Shown piece by piece: positions 55,511 through 64,000 of a stretch of 64,000 bases of DNA. Within the stretch, counting starts at the first letter, position 1, and each line of letters opens with the position of its first letter. Position numbers and translations under genes: made by a program. The stretch covers positions 44,430,771 to 44,494,770 of the forward strand of contig CM066737.1 of the NCBI GenBank assembly GCA_033961575.1, written 5' to 3'. This DNA comes from Aselliscus stoliczkanus. Lineage: Eukaryota; Chordata; Mammalia; Chiroptera; Hipposideridae. Below the pieces are notes generated by a model that worked only from the letters and a program-made list of their open reading frames with translations, was not told the origin of the DNA and did no database searches.

Positions 55511-56362
55511 TTCAGTAAAAGACACATTACCATTAATCCCCTCAAAATACTGTCCCCCTCTTCAAATATACTTATCCCATTGTTCTTGCCACTTTCTGAA
55601 GCAGCTGTGGAAGCCCTCTTTTGTGAGTGTCTTTAGTTGTGCTGTCCTGGTTGCCTTGATGTCCTAAATTGATTCGAAACATTTATCTTTCATGGTCAGT
55701 TTCACTTTGGGAAAGAACAAGAAGTTGCACACTACGATATCTGGTGAATAAGGTGGGTGAAGACACACCTTAATGATTTATTCCACAGAAATTACCGTAT
55801 ACCAGAAGCAATGTATGACACAGAGCTTTTCTGTTGTGATAAAAAAAATTCAGTGAATGCTGCTGCAGAGTACTTCATCGAATGGAAAGACAGGGATCTT
55901 CAATACAAGAAGTGGTGTATAAAGCCCTAGTAACAGTGTGTTACAAGTTTCAACTTGTTTGGTCTAGTCAGTTGGGTGTGAGCTACAGTTGAGAGAAGGT
56001 GTGTTTTACAGTGTTCCGTAAATCATCCTTCATCATGATAATGCTCTGTGTCACACATTGCTTCTGGTATATGGCAATTTCTGTCAAATAAAAACGTTAA
56101 GGTGTGTCCTCATCCACCTTATTCACCGGATCTGGCACTATGCAACCTCTGGCTCTTCCCCAAAGTCAAAATACCCATGTAAGGTAAACATTTTGAATCA
56201 ATTTAGGACATTGAGGCAACCACAACAGCACAACTAAAGATACTCACCAAAGAGGACTTCCAGAACTGCTTCAGAAAGTGGCAAGAACGATGGGGGTAAA
56301 TGTATTCCAAGCGACGGGGAGTATTTAGAGGGTGATTAATGGCAATATGTCTTTTATTGTAA
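55511..56362. mobile_element. Palindromic mariner-type DNA transposon
   Basis: Left arm 55511-55826 is the inverted repeat of right arm 56043-56362 (about 318 bp each), with a 216-bp spacer. The right arm in sense reads the C-terminal part of a mariner transposase: HHDNALCHT, then after a frameshift HPPYSPDLALCNLWLFPKVK and TKEDFQNCFRKWQERWG. The first and last blocks contain two Asp of the catalytic D,D34D triad. Stops and frameshifts rule out function. The left arm carries the same text inverted. It inserted into an old L1 near a TA. Confidence 0.8.
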
Positions 56363-56760
56363 TAATTTTTTTAAAATTTAAATATTCACGGTATCTTTTG
56401 AGCACATCTTGTACAATGGAATACTACTCACTACTAAAAAGAAGTGAACTTCTGATACATGCAAAAGCTTGGATGAATTTCAAAATAATTATGCAGAGTG
56501 ACATTAACTAGCCCAAAAAGATTCCAGACTGTATGATTCCACATATATATGAAATATTATAATATACAAAACTAATCTATAATGCTGAAAGCAGATCAGT
56601 GGTTGCCTGGGAATGTGAGAGGCAAGGATTGAGCATGAGGGAAGGATTATAGAATGGCACAAGGGAACTTTGGCACAGGGTATATTTGTTTACTATGTTG
56701 ATTGTGGTAATGATTTTATGTATATATGCATATGTCAAAACTTATCAAACTGAGCTTTGC

Positions 56761-57433
56761 CTAGAGGCAGTATTGTAGCCAATGAGGTTTATCAGAGGTG
56801 CAATTATTGCTAATTGAAAACTTTTCCCAACACCCTGCCATGATGACTTGGAATATGGTCTGCATTGGCAATTTTTGACAGTCTCTACAGAGACTGAATA
56901 AAAAAAGTATCAAATTGTATAATTTAAATGTACTCAGTTTATTGAACATCAAATTATATCCTTATAAAGCTGGTAAAATTAAATATCAGCTTATAATATT
57001 TTTTTCTGAAAAGCTTTCACAGTGAATGTCATATTGCTGGCATTTCTATGTTAATTTAGAGCAAAAAACAGGCCTTCCCTCAATGAACACATTGTACTTT
57101 CCTGAATTTTACTGGTTATCATGTAATCTTAAAAAAAATTAGAGCAGAATGGCATAGCAACTGTTCTGAAAAACTGGTATAATCTGAGGCCAAGAAAACA
57201 GTGTTATCAGAGAGAACTGATTTTATTTAGCTGGCAAAAAAGCCAAAAATTGTCTAAAACAATAAATAAATGGAGACCTATATTGTGTTCATTGGTTGGA
57301 AGACTCAATATTGCCATGATGTCAATTCTCCAAAATAATATAATATAGCTAGCACCAAGAAGGGACACCTACCAGGCACTCAGTGAATTGTTACTCTTGT
57401 TAACATTTTAAAATCAGAAGGTTATATAAAACA
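56761..57433. other. AT-rich sequence
   Basis: No gene or recognised repeat apart from the end of the old L1. Confidence 0.35.
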
Positions 57434-57449
57434 GAAGTCATATACTTTT

Positions 57450-57562
57450 ATTTTTTTTAATTTTTTTTTAGGGCAGTGTCACTGGCCCTCCTATGTGGGA
57501 CCCGAACCAGGGCCGCTGGCTTCGTAAGCCAGCACTTAACCACTGTGTCACTTGGCCGGCCC
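57450..57562 (-). mobile_element. Short SINE
   Basis: Perfect 16-bp TSD GAAGTCATATACTTTT at 57434-57449 and 57563-57578. Confidence 0.9.
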
Positions 57563-57614
57563 GAAGTCATATACTTTTGACAGTAACCAATTAAAATTTG
57601 AGAACAGTCTCTTG

Positions 57615-57775
57615 AAGTCAGAAGTACACTAGACTAGAAAACTGGCGAGTTAGTTGTACTTCAATGGTGCCAGCATTTTAGTTTTGTGATATTGTGATAA
57701 GTCGTTTGGCCTCTCTGGGCTTGAGCTCCTCACTTATGAAATCAGGTGGTTTATAGATGCTCAATCCTCTTTGAC
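57615..57775 (+). repeat. MIR remnant
   Basis: TTGTGATATTGTGATAAGTC, GTTTGGCCTCTCTGGGCTTG and CTCACTTATGAAATCAGG follow MIR order. Confidence 0.65.
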
Positions 57776-58101
57776 TTCTAATATTTATCTATGACACAGA
57801 GAGTTTAACATCAAATGTGTTATCATTGTGTTGAAGAACACAATAAAATGTTTCATAAATGCAGGGAAGAGTGAACCTTTTGTCTGAATTATTTCAGATA
57901 ATTGCTTTAACTATCAGTTGGCATTATAGATCTGTCCATGGTGTGTTAGTAATTTCAAAAAAATAAAAGAAATAAAATCCCCAGAATTTTGTAATTTCCC
58001 AAATCAGATGACTAAGGGTAAGCAAAGAACTCCTTTTCATAGTCTTCTGATATAGACTTTGAAGGCATTCATAGGGCAGATTATAAACTGATAACTGCAA
58101 A

Positions 58102-58482
58102 GTAGTATTTTTTTGGCAACACCCTCCTTACTCACCTGATCTGACCCAAATGACTTCTTTCTTTACTCAAAGATAAAGGAAAGGGCCAGCCGAGTGGCAC
58201 GGTGGTTGGGCGCTGGCTTGGGAAGCCAGTGGCCCCTGGTTCGGATCTCACATATGAGGGCCAGTGATACTGCCCTCAAAAAAAAGATAAAGGAAATATT
58301 GAAAGGAAGACATTTTGATGACATTCAGGACATCAAGGGTAATACAATAACAGCTCTGATGGCCATTCCAGAAAAGGAGTTCAAAAATTCCTTTGAAGGG
58401 TGGACTAGGCAATGGAGTTGGTACACTGCTTCCCAAGTGCAGTACTTCGAAGGTGACCATAGTGATATTCAGCAATGAGGTA
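58102..58482 (+). mobile_element. Mariner transposase C-terminal fragment, split by a SINE
   Basis: In frame: PSLLT, stop, SDPNDFFLYSKIKEILKG across the SINE break, then GRHFDDIQDIKGNTITALMA, IPEKEFKNSFEGW and QVQYFEGDHSD. This is the conserved end of Tc1/mariner transposases, with the third catalytic Asp in the SPD-like motif. It is a different subfamily from the palindromic element at 55511-56362. Only the last part of the gene remains. Confidence 0.8.
58183..58282 (+). mobile_element. Short SINE inside the mariner fragment
   Basis: Perfect TSD AAAGATAAAGGAAA at 58169-58182 and 58283-58296, which restores the transposase reading frame when collapsed. Confidence 0.9.
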
Positions 58483-58528
58483 TGTAACACTTTTTCTAGG
58501 ATGAGTTCGTGGACTTAATTGTCAGATT

Positions 58529-58548
58529 CTGTGTGTGTGTGTGTGTGT
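58529..58548 (+). repeat. (TG)n microsatellite
   Basis: Ten TG units next to the L1 3' end. Confidence 0.9.
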
Positions 58549-59204
58549 ACGTATATATTTATTCTTCTTCTTATTATTATTATGAGTTACAGATGTACAA
58601 AACAATGCAATAGTTATCCTTTTCACCCCTTACAAAGTGACTGCCCCCTCCCCTATCTACTGCTTCCCCACCCCTGGTATCATACGTATCTATTACAATT
58701 CCATTGACTCCGTCCCCACACTATACTCCACATCCCATGACTATGTATGTGTTAATTTATAGTTAATATCTAATATTATTCAGAGGCAGCTTCAGATGTA
58801 CAGTGCAGTGGTCAGGACTCTACACCATCCATGAAATTGTCTTCCTAACAAGACAGTTATGGAGTCCATCTGGTCCCCTAAAATATATTTAAACATTATT
58901 GGTTATATTCCCCAAACTGTCTTTTTTTTATCCCTGTGGCAATATTGTAGTTACCAGTTTATGTTGCCTTGTCCTTTCCCCTTTTCCCTTATGCCCACCA
59001 CCATCCCATCTAGCAATCATCAGTTTTTCCTCTGTGTCTCTAAGACTATTTCTGTTTACATTGGTTGTTTATTCAGTTCTTTAGATTCCACATATAAGTG
59101 AAATCATATGGTATTTGTCTTTCTTTGATTGACTTATTTCACTTATCATTATGTTCTCTAGGTCCATCCATATCGTTGCAAATGGTACAATTTCTTTCTT
59201 TTCT

Positions 59205-59310
59205 GCTTTTTTTTTTTGAGGACAGTGTCACTGGCCCTCATATGTGGGACCTGAACCGGGGCCGCTGGCTTCCCAAACCAGCGCTTAACCACCATGCCAC
59301 TCGGCTGGCC
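59205..59310 (-). mobile_element. Short SINE in L1
   Basis: TSD TTCTTTC(T)TTTCT-like on both sides. Head complement CGGCTGGCCC. Confidence 0.85.
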
Positions 59311-59760
59311 CTTCTTTCCTCTTTATAGCTGCATAATATTCCATTGTGTAAATGTACCACAGTTTCTTAGTCCAGTCGTGAGCCACTGGGCATTTAAATT
59401 GTTTCCAAGTCTTGGCTATTGTACATAGCACTGCAATGAACATAGCGGTGCATATATTTTTTTGAATTAGTGTCTTGGGTTTTTCAGGATAAATCGCTAG
59501 GAGTGGAATTGCTGGGTCAAAAGGTAGCTCCATTTCCAGTTTTTTTGAGATACCTCCATATTGATTTCCATAATGGCTGCACCAATCTGCAATCCCACCA
59601 AAAGTGCAGCATGGTTTGCTTTCCCCCACAGCCTTGCCAGCACTTGATGTTTGTTGATTTATTGAGGATAGGCATTCTAACTAGTGCAACTGATTTCTGA
59701 ATATTGATTTTGTATCCTGCTACCTTACTGAATTCATTTATCAGTTCCAATAGTTTTTTT

Positions 59761-59892
59761 GTTTTGTTTTGTTTTTTTGTTTGTTTTGTTTTGTTTTCTG
59801 AGGACAGTTTCACTGGCCCTCATATGTGGGACCCGAACCAGGGCCGCTGGCTTCCTAAACTAGCACTTAACCACTGTGCCACTCGGCCGGCC
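59761..59892 (-). mobile_element. Short SINE in L1
   Basis: TSD CAGTTCCAATAGTTTTTT at 59742-59760 and 59893-59910. The tail side is (TTTTG)n. Confidence 0.9.
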
Positions 59893-60419
59893 CAGTTCCA
59901 ATAGTTTTTTGATGGAGTTTTTGGGGTTCTCTATGTATAGTATCATGTTATCTGCATATAGTGACAATTTTACTTCCTTCTTGCCAATTTGGGTGCCTTT
60001 TATTTCTTTTTCTTGTCTGATTGCTGTGGATAGAACTTCCAGAACTATGTTGAATAAAAGTGGTGAAAGTGCACAGCCTTTTCTTGTTTCTTTTCTTCAA
60101 GGGAATGGTTTTAGCTTTTCTCCATTGAGTAATGTTAGCTGTGGGTTTATCATATATGGCCTTTATTATGTTGAGATTTGCTCCCTCTATTCACACTTTG
60201 CTAAGAGTGTTTATCATACATCGCTGCTGGATTTTGTCAAATGCTTTTTCTGCATCTACTGATATGACTTTATGATTTTTATTCATTTTGTTGATGTGGT
60301 GTATCACATTAATTGATTTATGGATGTTGAAGCAGGCTTGCATACTAGGGATGAAATCCATTTGATCATGATGTATGATATTCTTAATATATTACTGAAT
60401 TCTGTTTGCTAATATTTTA

Positions 60420-61148
<729 letters not shown>

Positions 61149-61309
61149 CTAACGAACATATCTCCACCCTATGTCTTTTGATTGGAGCATTTAATCCATT
61201 TACATTTAATGTGTTTATTGATAGCTTTGTAGTTATTGCCATTTAGTTATTTGTGTTTCTGGTCTTCATTAGTTAGGTTGTTTTTTTCTTTCTTTTGCAC
61301 AAAGAAGCC

Positions 61310-62160
61310 CTTTTTAACATTTCCTGCAATGCTGGCTTGGTGGTAATGAATCCCTTTAGCTTAGTCTTTTCTGGGAAGCTCTTTATCTCTCCTTCAATTT
61401 TAAATGATAGCCTTGCTGGATAAAGCAATCTAGGTTGTAGGCCTTTGTTTTCATCACTTTGAAAACCTCCTGCCACTCCCTTCTGGCCTGCAGAGTTTCT
61501 GTAGAAAAGTCGGCTGATAATCTTATGGAGTGCCCTTGTAAGTAACTTGCTGCCTGTACCTTGCTGCTTTTAGGATTCTGTCTTTGTCCTTAACCCTTGC
61601 CATTTTCACTGTAATTTTTCTTGGAGTGGGCCTGTTTGGGTTTATCTTGGTTGGAACTCTCTGCACTTCCTGGGCTTGTTTGTCGATTTCCTTTGCCACG
61701 TTAGGGAAGTTTTCAATAATTATTACTTCGAATATGTTCTCGATCCCCTGCTCCCTCTCTTCTCCTTCTGGTATTCCCCTGATGCTCATGTTGTTGTGAA
61801 TAATGTTATTGCCCAGCTCTTTTAAAGTATTTTTAGTGTTTTTTATTCTTTTTTTCTTTTTGTTGTTCTGCTTGGATGATCTCTGCTATCCTGTCTTCTA
61901 AGTTGCTCATTCGATCCTCTGCTTCATCCAGTCTGCTGGTAATTCCTTTGAGTTTGCTATTTATGTCAGTGATTGCATTCTTTAGTTCTAGCTCATTGTT
62001 TTTCATGATTTCTCTATCCTTCTTTGTATTAACACTAATTTCCTTGAACATTTTAATCATCAGTATTCTGAACTCTGTCTACCGTAGGTTGGTTGCCTCT
62101 ATTTTCTCTAGTTCCACTGATTCAGGAAGTTTCTTCTGTTCTTTTATTTGGGATGTGTTT
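61310..62160 (-). pseudogene. L1 ORF1, broken
   Basis: N-terminal coiled coil at 61833-62060 (IKMFKEISVNTKKDREIMKN, SRLDEAEDRMSNLEDRIAEI), then the RRM at 61523-61789 (SIRGIPEGEEREQGIENIFE, TPRKITVKMARVKDKDRILK), and the C-terminal domain at 61273-61476 (KLKGFITTKPALQEMLKRAS) in another frame. Stops and shifts separate the three parts. Confidence 0.8.
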
Positions 62161-62759
62161 CTGTGTTTCCCTATTCTGGCTTACTCTTTGTGCTTGCTTT
62201 GATGTATTAGGTAGATCCCGTAGGTCTCTCAGTCTTTTCTGGGTGGACTTATGTAGTGTGTGTCCTTTATATTTGAATTGCTCAGTCTCCTTATTCTCCT
62301 GTGTGTGTGTACAAGAGGTGTTCCTTGTGTTGTGTGACTTCTCCTGTTGAAGTTGAGCTTTGATTGCTTTGGCTTGTCAGTAGGTGGGATTGACTCCCAG
62401 GCTGACTAGCTGTGAGAATTAGCTGTGTCCACAGTTTATGAGCTGCTGTGTGAGGGTTCACCCCTCCGTTGAAGCTTGGCCCCTCTGAGATCTTGTGTCT
62501 GTAACAATTTCCCTTTGGGTGTGACTCTTTTAGGTCAAACCCGGTAATGCTCTGGTGTGGTAAAGTTGGCCTCTGGGTGTGATGATTCTTGAGCCTCTTT
62601 GGCTGGTCCCTACTGCAGAACGATTTTAGAGCAAAACAGATCAACAAGCTTGACCACAACAGCCACCAAAAGAAATAAGATACTCTCATATGTAAGAAAC
62701 AACCAACAACCAACACTAAACATGTACAGAAATATCAAACATACAAAAAACAATTGCAG

Positions 62760-63070
62760 AAAAAAAACAATTGCAGAAAATTGGAAAGAAGGAGGAAAAC
62801 TATAGCCTTGAAAAGAAAGAAGAAAAGAAGGGAGAGAGAGAGAGGGGAGACAAGAAAGAAAGAAATAAAGAGGAAAAAAATATATATATATATTTGTACA
62901 TCTACACACCCATATATATGGACATATATATACACATATATATATACCTATATACTAAAAATGATAATAATGAAATAAAAAAAGAAAAACACCCAAAACA
63001 AGCAAACAAAAAAAGAAACCCCAAAACACCAAAAAATCCAAACAAACAAAAAGAAAAAAATGCCTAGAGA
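62760..63070 (+). repeat. A/GA-rich low-complexity tract with TATA repeats
   Basis: A purine-rich block (GGGAGAGAGAGAGGGGAG), then TATATA patches at about 62880-62950, and A-rich sequence with CAAACAAAAAAAG units. It lies in the presumed L1 5'UTR. It produces several Lys-rich false frames. Confidence 0.8.
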
Positions 63071-64000
63071 AAACCAAAAAACCAGTGCCAGTCTTGGCTA
63101 AAGCCCACAAGCTATCTCCATGTTGTCCTCTGCTGTACAAAAGCTCCTTTGTGTCTTGTGGGGCTGAGCTGGCCATCTGGTGCCTAGAGTGACCCTGGCG
63201 ATGCAGGTCTATTGTAGATGAGTGGGGTTATTAGGTGTGACTGCTAGTTTTTACAAAGTCAATGCCATTTCTACTGTCACCTGCCCAGAGGCACACTGAG
63301 AACTGCACTGCCAGAAGTCTAGATGTGCGTCTTTGGGCACTCTTTCCCCTGGGGGCTGTAGGGTGTGTGTGACTTCTGAGCCGCTAAAAGCCACCTGCTG
63401 GGGGTCCTGCTAGTGACCCAGCAGCTGAAGTTTCCCTGCCACTCAAGGCACAAAGGAGAGGTGGGTGTGGGGTAGGTAGGCCCACACTATGGAGACTCTT
63501 CCTGGCCTGGGAATTGGAGCACCTGTGTAATCTGACCCTACTCCTCCATTCAGAGGTCATTTTAAGACCCTGGGATGCAGGGGCCGGGGTTTCTGAGGGA
63601 GGGTGGGTGTGGGTTCTTATCTATGCAGTTTTTTTTTTCTGTCTGAGAAAAAGAAAAAGATAAAAAATGGAAAGAGAAAAAAACAAAACAAAACAAAACA
63701 CAAACCTCCTGCTGCTATTTTGAGCTGAGGCTTCTGCCTCAGGCGCTCCAGCTGTGCTCCTGGTGCAGGACCACAGGGGCACAGGGACTGAGCCTGCCCT
63801 GGCGCTGCAACCCTCTCTGATCTGCCTCCTGGGGTCCCCTGTCTCCTCAGCCGTGGGTTCAGACAGTACCTTTGCCAGCATGTCTCCCCTCTCCCTTCCC
63901 CCACTCGCTCCCAAGAATTCTGCCTTAGACTCTGCAAACAGTCGCACTCCCGATGCACGCTCCGCTGGACTGCGAGGCGCAGGGAGCGAGTTGCGGGGAC

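Larger units (their letters stand above)
52170..56760 (+). mobile_element. Old degraded L1, sense, interrupted
   Basis: ORF2-like text can be followed although no long frame remains: a reverse-transcriptase trace near 52600-52800 (LLFNILLHILASVIRQQIKV), the C-terminal region at 55130-55500, and an old L1 3' end at 56368-56760 (TACAATGGAATACTACTCAC, GATCAGTGGTTGCCTGGGAA). It is interrupted by the SINE plus L1 at 53647-54752, a medium SINE at 54954 and the mariner at 55511-56362. Confidence 0.7.

Overview
This is a piece of a mammalian nuclear genome, most likely from a bat of the Yinpterochiroptera (rhinolophoid or related). The evidence is dozens of LINE-1 (L1) fragments of laurasiatherian type, ancient MIR/L2/Tigger remnants, and a very abundant tRNA-derived SINE clan. 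The SINE head (GGCCGGCCGAGTGGCGC...) and the longer multi-tRNA bodies resemble the Rhin-1 group of SINEs known from horseshoe bats and relatives. The bat assignment is an inference from remembered repeat families, not a database match. There is no bacterial-style gene content, and no complete functional protein-coding gene was recognised. Layout: 1-2450 is mostly plain AT-rich sequence with one L1 tail. 2450-4260 is the only CpG-island-like stretch, with CCAAT boxes and splice-donor-like sites on the minus strand. It looks like the promoter and first exon of a gene running leftwards out of the window, identity unknown. 4260-23500 is intergenic or intronic DNA with scattered SINEs, short L1 ends, MIR/L2 relics and the two ends of a Tigger-like DNA transposon. 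23545-44060 is a nested retroelement tower: an old L1 is split by a full-length L1 (about 6.5 kb net), which is itself split by two internally deleted L1s and several SINEs. 44100-48000 is mostly plain. 48066-50752 is a 5'-truncated sense L1. 51100-52000 is a SINE inside another SINE. 52170-56760 is an old degraded L1 carrying a SINE, a 5'-inverted L1 and a palindromic mariner element. 58100-58490 is a second mariner fragment split by a SINE. 58570-64000 is minus-strand L1 material with a partial HNRNPA1 processed pseudogene at an internal junction. How the parts work together: L1s supplied the retrotransposition machinery and the SINEs and HNRNPA1 mRNA used it. Target-site duplications (TSDs) readable by eye let the insertion order be reconstructed at many loci. 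The most interesting signal is a pair of independently inserted L1s (27248-30741 and 34312-38037) that share exactly the same internal deletion. Each keeps a 5'UTR, an ORF1 and most of the endonuclease domain, fused directly to the 3'UTR with no reverse transcriptase. That is the signature of a mobilised non-autonomous half-L1 (HAL1-like) family. Also notable are a trimeric tRNA SINE with a T+ type 3' end, three loci where one target site was used twice, a SINE sitting without its own TSD at an L1 inversion junction, and an 850-bp palindromic mariner.
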